A DNA stretch of 64,000 nt. Source: Paeniglutamicibacter quisquiliarum (GTDB lineage: Bacteria; Actinomycetota; Actinomycetes; Actinomycetales; Micrococcaceae). Positions 16,163-25,795 of this stretch are shown piece after piece (within the stretch, counting starts at the first letter, position 1; every line of letters starts with the position of its first letter). The stretch covers positions 1-64,000 of the forward strand of contig NZ_JAHRED010000011.1 of NCBI RefSeq assembly GCF_019084045.1, given 5' to 3'. The notes below the pieces were generated by a model, which saw nothing but the letters and a program-made list of their open reading frames with translations, ran no database searches and was not told the DNA's origin. The translations under genes were made by a program, and so were the position numbers.

Positions 16163-16663
16163 ATGACGATGAACGCGGGGGAGACGTCCATCATTCGACC
16201 ACTGGGGAACGACGAGCAGGATCTGCTGGCGCGTGCCACGGTGGGCAACGCGAACTGGCCGGGACCGCGCTTCACCTTCGACCAGATCCTGCAGATGCCC
16301 ACCTTCGCCCGCTACTTCACGTGGTGGCCCGGGCCCCACGACTTCGGCCTCGTCGCGGAAGACGCGGGCGGGACACCCGTCGGCGTCGTGTGGCTGCGCT
16401 ACTTCTCGGCCGCCGCGCCCGGTTACGGCTTTGTCGACGAGTCGATCCCCGAACTCTGCGTCTGGGTTGCCGAGGGACAGCGCGGCCGCGGACTGGGGAG
16501 CCGGCTGATCACCGCCATCCTCGGGCAGGCGCGATCCCTGGCCCTGCCCGCGATCAGCCTCAGCGTCGAGGCGGGCAACCCCGCGCGGCTGCTCTACGAA
16601 CGTCTCGGGTTCGTTCCCGCCGGACCGTATTTCGACGAGGGCACCCTGCTCATCCGACTCTGA
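16163..16663 (+). CDS. GNAT family N-acetyltransferase
   Basis: A 166-residue acetyltransferase. The acetyl-CoA binding motif A is clear at about residues 100-125: CVWVAEGQRGRGLGSRLITA. The C-terminal strand and helix NPARLLYERLGFVPAG also fits the fold. The substrate is unknown. A leaderless start (TAGGGT, 7 nt, ATG) rules out the long upstream extension of this frame. Confidence 0.88.
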   Translation: MTMNAGETSIIRPLGNDEQDLLARATVGNANWPGPRFTFDQILQMPTFARYFTWWPGPHDFGLVAEDAGGTPVGVVWLRYFSAAAPGYGFVDESIPELCVWVAEGQRGRGLGSRLITAILGQARSLALPAISLSVEAGNPARLLYERLGFVPAGPYFDEGTLLIRL

Positions 16664-16775
16664 GTCGGCAGCCGCTGCCTCCTCAACGCGGTTCCGGCCG
16701 CCCGGACTGACGCAGTGTGCGTTCCATGCAACCAGTTTCGGGGTCAGGGGATCCTCCGAATGCTACCTTGGTGGC

Positions 16776-17294
16776 ATGCGGACGTTGCGTGGGGCCTGGT
16801 TCGGCGTGATCATCATGGTGGCTGTGGCACTCGCGGGGTGTTCGACACCGGCGGTGGAGAGCCGGCTAGACGAGTACGCGGACCGCGCCGAGGAGATCCA
16901 CGCGGGGATGCTCGCGCACGTTCCCGGAAACGGCGAATTCGATGCCCGCATGACCTCCGAGCCGCAGATCGGCGAGCAGAATGCGCTGGGCCGCAGGGAG
17001 CTCGACACCGCCTTCTGGACGACCTGCTCGACCGTCGAGGTGGCCACCGACGCGACGCCCGCCGAGGCGGCACGCGCGGCCGGCACGTACCTCCTGGACC
17101 GGCGCTGGACGGCGGAGCCGACGGTCGACCAAGGCGGAACGATGCCGTACATCACGGTCTATCGCCTCGCCGATCCGGACGGCGAGTGGATCGTGCAGAT
17201 CGCGTGGACCGCCGCAGACGACGACGATCGCCGGATTTCCCTGTCGGTCCAAAGCCCGCTCACCGTCCGCGGCGCCACGTCGCTGCCAGGGTGA
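16776..17294 (+). CDS. putative lipoprotein
   Basis: A 172-residue protein with a lipoprotein signal: basic start, hydrophobic core and lipobox LAGC with the modified cysteine at residue 22. The mature part has no recognised enzyme motif and a region of acidic residues (TAADDDDRR). It resembles small LppA-like actinobacterial lipoproteins only in layout. Leaderless start: TACCTT, 6 nt, ATG. Confidence 0.8.
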   Translation: MRTLRGAWFGVIIMVAVALAGCSTPAVESRLDEYADRAEEIHAGMLAHVPGNGEFDARMTSEPQIGEQNALGRRELDTAFWTTCSTVEVATDATPAEAARAAGTYLLDRRWTAEPTVDQGGTMPYITVYRLADPDGEWIVQIAWTAADDDDRRISLSVQSPLTVRGATSLPG

Positions 17295-17450
17295 CGCCCG
17301 TCCCGGCCGCGCAGGCCACCGGCGCCCGAACCGCAGGACTCGGCTTCATCATGACTTCACGCCGCGGAAGACGACACACCACACCGCAGCGGTCCGGGCG
17401 ATATCGTGGGGGACTCCGACCTGCTGGAAGGCGAGGGCGCCGCTGCCTCC

Positions 17451-18023
17451 TCAGCGCAGGTCAAGCCGCATCAACACGCGCGGGTAGCCGCCAATGACCG
17501 AGCCGGTGTCTGCTGCCTTCGTGAATCCCGCCCGTTCGAAAAGGGCACGGGTGCCGACGTACGCGGAGGTGCGATCCGCCTGGCCGCCTTGGTTGTCCAA
17601 AGGGTATCCCTCGATCGCCGGGGCGCCGTATCCCCGGGCGAATTCCACCGCCCCGGCAAGCAGCGCGTGGGAAATGCCCTGGCCGCGGTGACCTGCCCGC
17701 ACCCGGATGCACCACACCGACCAGACCTCGAGATCATCGACGTGTGGGATCGTGCGGCTGCGCGCCAGCGCCGTGTCGGCCCGCGGGTGCACGCCCGCCC
17801 AGCCCACCACGTCGACGCCTTCGTAGGCGAGGACCCCGGGCGGAGGATCCTGGGCGCACAGTTCCCGCACGATATCGGCCCCCCGGCGCAACCTGTCCGC
17901 GCTCGCCGAGCCGCCCAGACGGTGGCCCAGACACCAGCACGCCCGCGCATCCGGATTCCGCTTCGGGCCCAGCATCGTCCTAACGTCGTTGAAATCCGTT
18001 GCGGCACGCACCGAGGTCACCAT
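17451..18023 (-). CDS. GNAT family N-acetyltransferase
   Basis: A 190-residue acetyltransferase, unrelated in sequence to the one at 16163. The N-terminus RAATDFNDVRTMLGPKRNPD and the motif A region VWCIRVRAGHRGQGISHALL are typical of the group annotated as acetyltransferases of YkkB/'GNAT' type in actinobacteria. The Met at 18023 fits the start of homology, and the long upstream extension is antisense to the next gene. A GTG at 18020 is an alternative. Substrate unknown. Confidence 0.85.
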   Translation of the reverse strand: MVTSVRAATDFNDVRTMLGPKRNPDARACWCLGHRLGGSASADRLRRGADIVRELCAQDPPPGVLAYEGVDVVGWAGVHPRADTALARSRTIPHVDDLEVWSVWCIRVRAGHRGQGISHALLAGAVEFARGYGAPAIEGYPLDNQGGQADRTSAYVGTRALFERAGFTKAADTGSVIGGYPRVLMRLDLR

Positions 18024-18141
18024 CCCACCACGGTGCCACCAGGCCGGGGGATCGGCAAGGCCCGCACCGAGCCTCGCGGCGGCACGCAGGGACGCGCCCG
18101 TGGTTCCGGATCGCGAACGCTGGACGTCGTAGGGTGGCTGG

Positions 18142-18866
18142 ATGACCGAACTTGCGTGGGGCGGGTACACCAATGCCAGGGACCTGGGCGGATTGCCGAC
18201 ATCGCTTGCCGGTGGCGGCGCGACAATCCCGGGCCGGCTGGCACGGGGGCCGCGCCGGGAGCGACTCGACACCGCGGGCTGGAACGCGGCCCGGCACTGG
18301 GGGCCGTCCACCATCGTGGACCTGCGCTGTGCCTATGAGACCGGAGCCCAAACCACGGACCCGGTGGTTCCGGCCGAGGCGCTCGCCGGGTTCACGATCC
18401 GTCACACACCGACCGAGGACCACGAAGACCCCGCGTTCCGTCAGACGTGTTTCCCGATTTTGGATTCCCCCCGAATACTGGAGCCACAACTGGCGCCTGC
18501 AGCCGCACCTGGTGCGGGCGGCGCTCGAAGCCATTGCCGCATCCACCCCGGGCGTGCTGGTCCACTGCAGCCGGGCGGGACCGCACCGGGATGATCTGCG
18601 CACTGCTTTTGGGCAATGCTGGCGTGGACCCGGCTTTCGTCGCCGCGGACTACGCCGCATCGGTCCGTGCCATGGCCGGTGTCGCGAACCATTCACCCAC
18701 CATCGACCAGCAGGCCGAATGGACGACGAACACGGTGGACTCCTGGTTGGGGGACAAGCTCCCGATGGTTAGGGAAGTTGCCGGGGGAACCCGCGAGATC
18801 CTCGATGTGCTGAGGGTGGGGCCGGCGACGCGGGAATCCTTGCGCTCGCTGCTGGTGGACCCGTAG
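18142..18866 (+). pseudogene. tyrosine-protein phosphatase with two frameshifts
   Basis: Its parts match the tyrosine/serine phosphatase family (Y_phosphatase3-like): TNARDLGGLPT and TIVDLRCAYETG in frame 1, VRAALEAIAASTPGVLVHCS in frame 2, and GRDRTGMICALLLGNAGV in frame 3. The active site HCxAGxDRTG spans the second break near 18578. The first break lies at a C-run near 18469. It has a leaderless start (TAGGGT, 6 nt, ATG). Unless the assembly contains indel errors at these G/C runs, the gene is dead. Confidence 0.75.
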
Positions 18867-19029
18867 CGGCTCGCTTTCGATGCCAACGACCGGGGCGATG
18901 GTGCTGCGAACCGGCGTCGGGAAGCTCTGCTAATCACGGCAAGTGCTGGGCCAGAGGAATCCCGGCAACGGGCGGAAGCCGGGAATCGCAACGCCTGGTT
19001 CGATCGCCAAGCCCCGGCCGTGCCCCTGT

Positions 19030-19416
19030 TCAGCCTTTGAAGGGTTCGTCGCCGAGTAATTCCACGGCGGGGAGCTTCTCGTCCGGGCCGTCGAACGTCA
19101 TGTAGTCCACCGAATGCAGTCGTCCGTCCACCGCCCAGAGGTTGAGGTGGCCCAGGGCTGTGTTGCCGTCGAGGACGTCCACGGTGGCAAACGGCCCGCC
19201 CGAGCGCTGGGGAATTCTTGGAAGATCCAGGTCCTCGGGCACCTCGACCAGGAAGCATTCGCAATCATCGAATTCAAGTCCGCCCCAGCGGGCGTGGGCC
19301 AGCTGCTGGCGCGCCTCGCTGGTGCCGCGCCATGTGCCCGAGCACAGGCGCTCCAGCAGGGCACGTTCATGGGGGCTCAGCGGATCACCGGGCACCCGGC
19401 GGGGGTCGTCGATCAT
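19030..19416 (-). CDS. conserved-looking hypothetical protein
   Basis: A 128-residue soluble acidic protein with good codon bias and no signal peptide or membrane segment. The N-terminal half (SPHERALLERLCSGTWRGTSEARQQLAHARW) is helical. The second half looks like a beta-rich domain (GHLNLWAVDGRLHSVDYMTFDG). No family name can be given with confidence. Confidence 0.65.
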   Translation of the reverse strand: MIDDPRRVPGDPLSPHERALLERLCSGTWRGTSEARQQLAHARWGGLEFDDCECFLVEVPEDLDLPRIPQRSGGPFATVDVLDGNTALGHLNLWAVDGRLHSVDYMTFDGPDEKLPAVELLGDEPFKG

Positions 19417-19746
19417 CGCACCATCATCCCGATCTTGAAGTACAGCAAACCCTTATGATCCCACAGCGGCTTGCTGCTGCCCCGGCGAAGAGGTCCGCCG
19501 TGGATGGACAACCCCAACGCGGCACGCCAGCGTATCCGTAAGGCAGAAGGCATCCGGGGCTCCAGCGGAACGCGCCGGCCCACGAACGGGAACAGGGCAG
19601 CGGGGCCGACCGCCCATGCCTTCAAGACACGCTCATTGCCTGCGGGGCGAAATGACCTGCCGGGGTGGAAGCACGCCCAGACACGAGGCGAATCGCGGTG
19701 GATTCCGTTCCGAAGCGTATGGGAAGCGGATCGAGCGGCGGGAGAG
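19417..19746. other. 330 bp without a supportable gene
   Basis: Open frames exist on both strands, but they overlap one another and none has a start context or recognised protein. A decayed gene on the minus strand is possible. Confidence 0.4.
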
Positions 19747-20796
19747 CTATGGCACGGCCGGTGCAAGGCCGGGGCGCATCCTTGCGGCGAGCTGGCCGCG
19801 GCTGTGCACCGAAACCTTGGCGAAGATGGACTTCAGGTGGTCCTGGACGGTGTTCGGGGAAATGAATAGCCGCTGCGCGATTTCCGTGGTTGTGAGGCCC
19901 GAGAGGACCTCGGTGCAGATTTCCCGTTCACGCATTGTCAGGCCATAGGCGGCAGGCATCAGGCCGGCAAGGTCCTCCGCGCCGATCTCCTTGATGCCCA
20001 CGGCAACGGAATCTTCCCGGGTGCCCAGCAGCGGGGAGGCCTCCAGCATCGCCCACCTACCGGTGGCATCGCGCACCTTGGCCCGGAACTCGCCACTTGC
20101 GGAACCACTCGCGCCGATGGCCACCACGTGCATCATGGTCAGGAAGCGGCCCGGGGCGGTCGCGTCGATGCGTTCCTGCCAGCTTCGGGCCCCGGGGGTC
20201 AGTGAGCAAAGTGTGCCGTCCCGATCCAGTACCGCTATTGCGGGTCCGGACGGCGGGGGCCCGGCCTGCAGTTCCGAGCGTATGCACAGCCTGGTTGCCG
20301 TCGTGATCGCCGGGGCCACGGCCAACAGGAACTCAACCTCCCGATCCGTGAAGTCCTTTCCCGTACGCACCAACCCGGCCGCCCCCCAACAGGCCCCGTG
20401 GCGTTGAAACACCACCCGCAGCTCGCGGTCCAGGCCCAGAGGGCGCCACACCGCTGAGAACCGGATGCTGCGGCTGCGTTCCAATTCCGGAAGGTCCGAG
20501 GACCTGGACAGGGTTTCCCCGCGCAGGGCCATGGCCGCGAACCGGTGGGGTTCGCTGTTTGAGTATTCGGCCTCGGCCAGCAGCGGTTCGAAGGCAACCG
20601 GAATCCGGTTCTGTCCGCTGGTTATGCCGCTGATGACCAGGGATTCGGGGTCCATGGATGCCCAACAGGTCAGCTCGACATCGACGACCGCACCGACCAG
20701 TTCGATCACCGCGGCGTGCAGTTCACCTACGCCCATGCCGGTTGCGGCGAGGGCCGCGATCTCACGGCCGGCATATTGGGCACGTCCCTCCCACAT
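19747..20796 (-). CDS. LuxR-type transcriptional regulator
   Basis: A 349-residue regulator. The last 65 residues are a LuxR DNA-binding domain (LTMREREICTEVLSGL, TTTEIAQRLFISPNTVQDHL). The region before it contains a GAF- or PAS-like sensor (about residues 25-180 and 195-270). No phosphoacceptor receiver domain is seen. The ATG at 20796 was chosen because the upstream extension is antisense to the divergent cupin gene. The divergent arrangement, with 86 bp between starts, suggests that it controls the cupin/DUF1304 pair. Confidence 0.85.
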   Translation of the reverse strand: MWEGRAQYAGREIAALAATGMGVGELHAAVIELVGAVVDVELTCWASMDPESLVISGITSGQNRIPVAFEPLLAEAEYSNSEPHRFAAMALRGETLSRSSDLPELERSRSIRFSAVWRPLGLDRELRVVFQRHGACWGAAGLVRTGKDFTDREVEFLLAVAPAITTATRLCIRSELQAGPPPSGPAIAVLDRDGTLCSLTPGARSWQERIDATAPGRFLTMMHVVAIGASGSASGEFRAKVRDATGRWAMLEASPLLGTREDSVAVGIKEIGAEDLAGLMPAAYGLTMREREICTEVLSGLTTTEIAQRLFISPNTVQDHLKSIFAKVSVHSRGQLAARMRPGLAPAVP

Positions 20797-20882
20797 ACCA
20801 CCATGATCCCACCGGACGAGTGCCGAAAAAACCCCAGATTCATGGGATCGACAGCGAGCCGGTGCGGACCTACCGTCTAACC

Positions 20883-21347
20883 ATGAAACAGGAAATGCAG
20901 TTCGTGGCGGCGGGCCTCGGGCGCGAGTTGCGGGCGCCGGATGCCACCTTGGTCGTGAAGATCGATGCGGGCCACACGGGCAACGAATACGAGCTTTTTG
21001 AAGTAGATGCCCCACGTGGTCCCGCGACACCCCTCCACCGGACGGGGTGGGGCAAGGCGTACTACCTGCTCGCTGGACGCATGCTGGTACAGGTCGGGGA
21101 CAGCTCCACCGAGATGGGGCCCGGCGACTCGATATCCATTCCGCCGGCAGCGCGGCATACCTTCACGGTGATGAGCAGCTCGGCCCGGTTTCTGGTGATC
21201 AGCATGGGTACCGGCATGGGCCGCTTCCACCTGGACTTGGACCAAACCGTGACCGCGGGACTGTCGGAGCCTGAAACCTTTGAATTGCTGGCAACGGTGC
21301 TCGGTCGCCACGATGTCACGGTTGAGGGAATGGAAGCGAGACCATGA
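20883..21347 (+). CDS. cupin domain protein
   Basis: A 154-residue single-domain cupin. The first cupin motif is TPLHRTGWGKAYYLLAGRM and the second PGDSISIPPAARHTF, with the metal-binding His/Glu set only partly conserved. The function could be sugar or quinone binding and cannot be decided. Leaderless start: TACCGT, 6 nt, ATG. The 3' end overlaps the DUF1304 gene as ATGA. Confidence 0.85.
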   Translation: MKQEMQFVAAGLGRELRAPDATLVVKIDAGHTGNEYELFEVDAPRGPATPLHRTGWGKAYYLLAGRMLVQVGDSSTEMGPGDSISIPPAARHTFTVMSSSARFLVISMGTGMGRFHLDLDQTVTAGLSEPETFELLATVLGRHDVTVEGMEARP

Positions 21348-21745
21348 CCGCCGTCGTCTGGGTCTTGGCACTGCTTGCGGCACTGGTGCACATCGTGGTG
21401 TTTGCCTGGGAAAGCCTGCTTTTCCACCGCCCCGGCGTCCACCGGCGGATCTTCCTCGTCGAGTCTGCAGATGTTCCGGCGGTGGGGCTGTGGGCGTTTT
21501 GCGTTGGGTTCTACAACCTCTTTCTTGCCCTTGGCATGGTGGGAGGCGTGTGGTTGTGGGCCGCGGGGGAGGAAAGCGCGGGCCGGATACTGGTGGTGTA
21601 TATCTGCCTCTTCATGGCACTTGGCGCCCTTGTCCTGCTGGTGGCGGACCGCAGGGCCATGGGCAGGCCACGCGGCAGCGGTGTCGGCGGCGTGGTTGGG
21701 GAGGGCGCGCTGCCGCTGGCGGCGCTGGTGGTGATGGCGTTGTAG
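21344..21745 (+). CDS. DUF1304 family membrane protein
   Basis: A 133-residue integral membrane protein with four predicted helices: residues 3-22, 47-70, 80-101 and 116-133. The pattern 'HIxxFxxExxLF' near residue 16 and 'xxFYNLFLAxG' near residue 57 fits DUF1304. Function unknown. It is translationally coupled to the cupin gene. Confidence 0.8.
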   Translation: MTAVVWVLALLAALVHIVVFAWESLLFHRPGVHRRIFLVESADVPAVGLWAFCVGFYNLFLALGMVGGVWLWAAGEESAGRILVVYICLFMALGALVLLVADRRAMGRPRGSGVGGVVGEGALPLAALVVMAL

Positions 21746-21790
21746 CCCCGGCCAGGCCACCCGAGGGAGCCGCGCCGGTCTTCCACCGGC

Positions 21791-23035
21791 CTACTTGCTG
21801 CGCGACAACGTGGTCGAAACGCCATGCACCAGCGCCTCCAGCGGCCCGCGCCGCCCCAGGAACTTGAAGAGGAGCCCGGCCAACAGGCAGCTCACCGCGT
21901 AGGCGATGAACAACCCGGTGCGCGGCAGCGGGGCGGAGACGTCGCTGAAAAGGTCCAGGGCCGCCAGGTGCGTCGCATAGAGCGTGAGCGTTGCGGCGCC
22001 GGCGCCTGTCAGCGGCCAGAGCAGCATCTCGCCCACCTGGCCAAGCAGTGCGGACAGGGCCATGCACAGCAATTGCGCCGCCCCCAGCACCGCCAGCGCG
22101 CAGCCGACCACATGCAGCATGTCCAGCGGGGTGCCCGCATGCGGCGCGGAGACCGCCAGGAACCAGGGGCTGTCGGACGCGTTGCCCAGCCGCTGGCCGG
22201 TCACCAGCGCCACCGCCAGTTCCTCCCGGCCCAGGCCCGCGGCCTTGGCCAGGGAGGCGAGCGCGCCGGGCTGGTCCAGCAGCCAGGCCGAGAGGGCCTT
22301 GGCCCCCACCGCGAGTGCGGCGCCCGCCGTGCCGACGGCCAGGGCCACCGGGGGCCGCTCGAGCGCCAGGCGGCCCACGCAGAGGCCGGCAAGGATGAAG
22401 CCGAACCAGGCCAGCAGCGGGTAGTAGCCGGTCAGCAGCAGGTCGGCCAGGAACACCGCGGGGGTGAACAGGTCCTCGGGCAGCGGGGAGGCACCGAGCC
22501 GGTGCGGCTCGAGCAGCCCGGCGGCCCAGGGGCGGGCCAGGTGCAGGGCGAAGGGGGCCAGGGCCAGCCAGCCGGCCGCCCAGAAGCCCAGCGTGCGGGC
22601 GCGCATCCCCAGGAACGGGATCGCGCACAAGAACAACACCGCGTAGTGGACCAGGATGACCGCCACGTTGGTGTCGAGCATGCCCAGCCCCAGGCCGATC
22701 GCGAAGACCAGCAGCGCCCGCACCGCCACCGCGCGGCGGATGCCCGCAAGCCTGGGCGCGCCGACGCTTCCCGAGCCGCCGGAAAGCAGCGCGAGTCCCA
22801 CCCCCGCCAGCACCACGAAGAGCGCGGAGGCCCGGCCGGAGAAGAAGACCGCGGCCCACGTGGCGGCGGGGGACCCGTCGGCGTCGAGCATGCGCAGCGG
22901 CATGATGTGCACCGCAACCATCCCCAGCAGCGCCAGCCCGCGGGCCGCGTCGACCCCGGCAATGCGGGTGCGGCTCCCGGTGCCGCCGGAACCCGGGGCA
23001 CGGCGGGACGTGGCGCGGGAGGAGAATTGCGTCAT
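21791..23035 (-). CDS. heparan-alpha-glucosaminide N-acetyltransferase-like membrane protein
   Basis: A 414-residue polytopic membrane protein with about 10 helices. The start RIAGVDAARGLALLGMVAVH and the following FFSGRASALFVVLAGVG are the signature of the HGSNAT/DUF418-type acyltransferase family. These proteins acylate cell-surface or sugar substrates, but the exact role here is unknown. Leaderless start on the minus strand: TAGGCT, 6 nt, ATG. It is divergent from dapA. Confidence 0.8.
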   Translation of the reverse strand: MTQFSSRATSRRAPGSGGTGSRTRIAGVDAARGLALLGMVAVHIMPLRMLDADGSPAATWAAVFFSGRASALFVVLAGVGLALLSGGSGSVGAPRLAGIRRAVAVRALLVFAIGLGLGMLDTNVAVILVHYAVLFLCAIPFLGMRARTLGFWAAGWLALAPFALHLARPWAAGLLEPHRLGASPLPEDLFTPAVFLADLLLTGYYPLLAWFGFILAGLCVGRLALERPPVALAVGTAGAALAVGAKALSAWLLDQPGALASLAKAAGLGREELAVALVTGQRLGNASDSPWFLAVSAPHAGTPLDMLHVVGCALAVLGAAQLLCMALSALLGQVGEMLLWPLTGAGAATLTLYATHLAALDLFSDVSAPLPRTGLFIAYAVSCLLAGLLFKFLGRRGPLEALVHGVSTTLSRSK

Positions 23036-23099
23036 GTTTACAGCCTAAACGCATGTGCCGAATCAAGGCTTCGTGCGTGCAAAGTGTAACCTTGGAACC
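23036..23099. promoter_or_regulatory. divergent leaderless promoter pair
   Basis: Only 64 bp separate two start codons. The minus-strand -10 TAGGCT (plus-strand 23042-23047) lies 6 nt before ATG 23035. The plus-strand -10 TAACCT (23087-23092) lies 7 nt before the dapA ATG at 23100. Confidence 0.6.
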
Positions 23100-24017
23100 A
23101 TGGCTGAATCTGCGTTGCATACCCCGGGCAAGAACTACACCTTCGGAACGGTGCTCACCGCCATGGTGACCCCTTTCAAGGACAACGGGGAGGTCGACTT
23201 CGATGCGGCCGCCAAGCTGGCCGTCAAGCTGGTCGACGAGGGCTGCGACGGCCTGGTCGTCACCGGCACCACCGGGGAAACCTCGACGCTGCGCGACGAG
23301 GAAAACATCGCCATGTTCGCCACGGTCGTCAAGGCCGTGGGGCACCGCGCCAAGGTCCTGGCCGGTTCCACCACCAACGACACCGCGCACTCCATCACGC
23401 TCTCGCTGGCGGCCAAGGAGGCCGGGGTCCACGGCATCCTGGTGACAGCCCCGTACTACAACAAGCCTTCGCAGGCCGGCGTCATTGCCCACGTCGAGGC
23501 CATCGTCGCGGCGACGCAGCTGCCGGTGATGCTCTATGACATCCCGGGACGCGCCGGCATTGCCATGGCCCCCGAAACCATCATCGAGCTGGCGAAGAAC
23601 CCGCTGGTCGTGGCGCTGAAGGACGCGAAGGCGGACTACCAGTCCACCACCACCGTGCTGGCCAACACCGACCTCGACGTCTACTCGGGCGACGACGGAC
23701 TGACCTTGCCGCTGATGGCCGCGGGCGCCGTCGGCGTCGTCTCGGTCACCGCCCACGTTGCAGCCGCCAAGTACCGCATCCTGGTCGATGCGATGCTCGC
23801 CGGGGACCTGGCGACCGCCCGTGCCGCGCACTTCGAGCTGGATCCGATCCAGCGCGCCGTGATGGGCCACGTCCAGGGCGCCGTTGCGGCAAAACACATT
23901 CTTAACTGGCAGGGAGTCCTGCCGAACACCGTGGTCCGGCTGCCGCTTGTGGCACCGTCGGAAACGGAACTCGAAACCATCCGCACCGATTTGCGCGAGG
24001 GCGGATGGGAGATCTAG
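23100..24017 (+). CDS. dapA: 4-hydroxy-tetrahydrodipicolinate synthase
   Basis: Condenses pyruvate and aspartate semialdehyde, the first committed step to lysine and diaminopimelate. The 305-residue TIM-barrel protein shows GTTGETSTL (substrate loop), APYYNKPSQAG (Tyr of the proton relay) and VVALKDAKADY with the Schiff-base lysine near residue 171. The ATG at 23100 is set by the leaderless promoter. The rnj gene follows after 15 nt, an arrangement common in actinobacteria. Confidence 0.95.
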   Translation: MAESALHTPGKNYTFGTVLTAMVTPFKDNGEVDFDAAAKLAVKLVDEGCDGLVVTGTTGETSTLRDEENIAMFATVVKAVGHRAKVLAGSTTNDTAHSITLSLAAKEAGVHGILVTAPYYNKPSQAGVIAHVEAIVAATQLPVMLYDIPGRAGIAMAPETIIELAKNPLVVALKDAKADYQSTTTVLANTDLDVYSGDDGLTLPLMAAGAVGVVSVTAHVAAAKYRILVDAMLAGDLATARAAHFELDPIQRAVMGHVQGAVAAKHILNWQGVLPNTVVRLPLVAPSETELETIRTDLREGGWEI

Positions 24018-24032
24018 AAAGGTAATTCATTC

Positions 24033-25739
24033 ATGACCGATTCCTCCACCGTGGCCACCGATACGGTGCTCCACAACCTTCCGCCCAAGCTCAAGCCGGG
24101 CACCTTGCGCATCGTGCCGCTCGGTGGCCTGGGCGAGATCGGGCGGAACATGGCCGTCTTCGAAATCGACGGTAAGCTGCTGATCGTCGACTGCGGTCTG
24201 CTCTTCCCCGAGGAGCACCAGCCGGGCGTGGACGTCATCCTGCCCGATTTCAGCTACATCAAGGACCGCCTCGACGACGTCGTGGGCGTCGTGCTCACCC
24301 ACGGCCACGAGGACCACATCGGTGCCGTGCCGTACCTGCTGCGCCTGCGCAACGACATCCCGCTGATCGGCTCGCGGCTGACCCTCGCATTGATCTCGGC
24401 CAAGCTGGAGGAACACCGCATCAAGCCGGTGCTGCGCCAGGTTGCCGAGGGCGACGTGGAGACCTTCGGCCCGTTCGAGACCGAGTTCGTTGCCGTCAAC
24501 CACTCGATCCCGGACGCCCTGGCCGTGTTCATCCGCACCGATGGCGGCTCCGTGCTGCACACCGGCGACTTCAAGATGGACCAGCTGCCGCTCGATGGCC
24601 GCATCACCGACCTGCGCCACTTTGCCCGCCTGGCCGACGAGGGCGTGGATTTGTTCATGACCGACTCCACCAACGCGGACGTCCCCGGCTTCACCACCGC
24701 GGAAAAGGAAATCGGCCCGGTGCTCGAGTCACTCTTCGGCCGGGCGCGCAAGCGCATCATCGTCGCCTCGTTCTCCTCGCACATGCACCGCGTGCAGCAG
24801 GTCATCGACGCCGCCGCCGTCCACGGACGCAAGGTCGCCTTCATTGGCCGCTCCATGGTGCGCAACATGACCATCGCCGAGAAGCTTGGCTACCTGCACA
24901 TCCCCGCCGGGATCCTGGTGGACATGAAGAACGTGGACAAGCTGCCCGACAACAAGGTCGTGCTGATGTCCACCGGTTCGCAGGGCGAGCCGATGGCCGC
25001 GCTCTCGCGCATGGCCACCGGCGACCACCGGATCCAGGTCGGCCCGGGCGACACCGTCATCCTGGCCTCCTCGCTGATCCCGGGCAACGAGAACTCGGTG
25101 TTCCGGGTGATCAACGGACTGATGCGCCTGGGCGCGGACGTGATCCACAAGGGCATGGCCAAGATCCACGTCTCCGGCCACGCCTCGGCCGGCGAGCTGC
25201 TCTACTGCTACAACATCGTCCAGCCGCTGAACGTGATGCCGGTGCACGGCGAGACCCGGCACCTGATCGCCAACGCCCGCCTGGCCGCCCAGTCGGGCGT
25301 GCCGGCGGAGAACGTGCTGCTCACCGAGGACGGCTCGGTCGTGGACCTCAAGGACGGCGTGGCCAAGCTCGTGGGCCAGGTCGACTGCGGGTTCGTCTAC
25401 GTTGACGGTTCCAAGGTCGGCACCATCACCGACGAGGACCTCAAGGACCGCGTCACCCTCGCCGAGGAGGGCTTCATCTCGATCATCTCGGTGATCAACC
25501 GCCAGACCGGCAAGCTGATCTCCGGACCCGAGATCCACGCCCGCGGCGTGGCCGAGGACGACAATGTGTTTGACGAGATCAAGCCCAAGATCGCCGAGGC
25601 CCTCGAGGATGCGGTGCGCAACAACCCGACGCACACCACGCAGCAGCTGCAGCAGATCGTCCGCCGCGTCATCGGCTCGTGGGTGTCGCGCAAGCTGCGC
25701 CGCAAGCCCATGATCGTCCCGGTCGTGCTCGAGGCCTAA
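24033..25739 (+). CDS. rnj: ribonuclease J
   Basis: A 568-residue metallo-beta-lactamase/beta-CASP ribonuclease with endo- and 5'-exonuclease activity in RNA turnover. The metal motif is LTHGHEDHIG near residue 88, later ligands are HTGDFKMD and the beta-CASP region SSHMHRVQQ, and the C-terminal motif is HVSGHAS. The length is typical. A GAAAGG ribosome site lies 10 nt before the ATG. It is probably transcribed with dapA. Confidence 0.95.
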   Translation: MTDSSTVATDTVLHNLPPKLKPGTLRIVPLGGLGEIGRNMAVFEIDGKLLIVDCGLLFPEEHQPGVDVILPDFSYIKDRLDDVVGVVLTHGHEDHIGAVPYLLRLRNDIPLIGSRLTLALISAKLEEHRIKPVLRQVAEGDVETFGPFETEFVAVNHSIPDALAVFIRTDGGSVLHTGDFKMDQLPLDGRITDLRHFARLADEGVDLFMTDSTNADVPGFTTAEKEIGPVLESLFGRARKRIIVASFSSHMHRVQQVIDAAAVHGRKVAFIGRSMVRNMTIAEKLGYLHIPAGILVDMKNVDKLPDNKVVLMSTGSQGEPMAALSRMATGDHRIQVGPGDTVILASSLIPGNENSVFRVINGLMRLGADVIHKGMAKIHVSGHASAGELLYCYNIVQPLNVMPVHGETRHLIANARLAAQSGVPAENVLLTEDGSVVDLKDGVAKLVGQVDCGFVYVDGSKVGTITDEDLKDRVTLAEEGFISIISVINRQTGKLISGPEIHARGVAEDDNVFDEIKPKIAEALEDAVRNNPTHTTQQLQQIVRRVIGSWVSRKLRRKPMIVPVVLEA

Positions 25740-25755
25740 GCACCCAAATGAAGTG

Positions 25756-25795
25756 TCCCGCATCGTCGTGAAGACGGTGCGGGATTCTTTGTTTG
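25756..25795 (+). terminator. dapA-rnj terminator
   Basis: An 11-bp stem (25757-25767 with 25773-25783, one mismatch) followed by ATTCTTTGTTT. The roughly 300 bp that follow, to 26094, contain no gene I can support. Confidence 0.75.

Noticed and set aside
19413-19766. A 117-codon minus-strand ORF between the hypothetical protein and the LuxR gene
   Set aside because: No start context, no recognised domain, and a competing frame on the plus strand with equal length.
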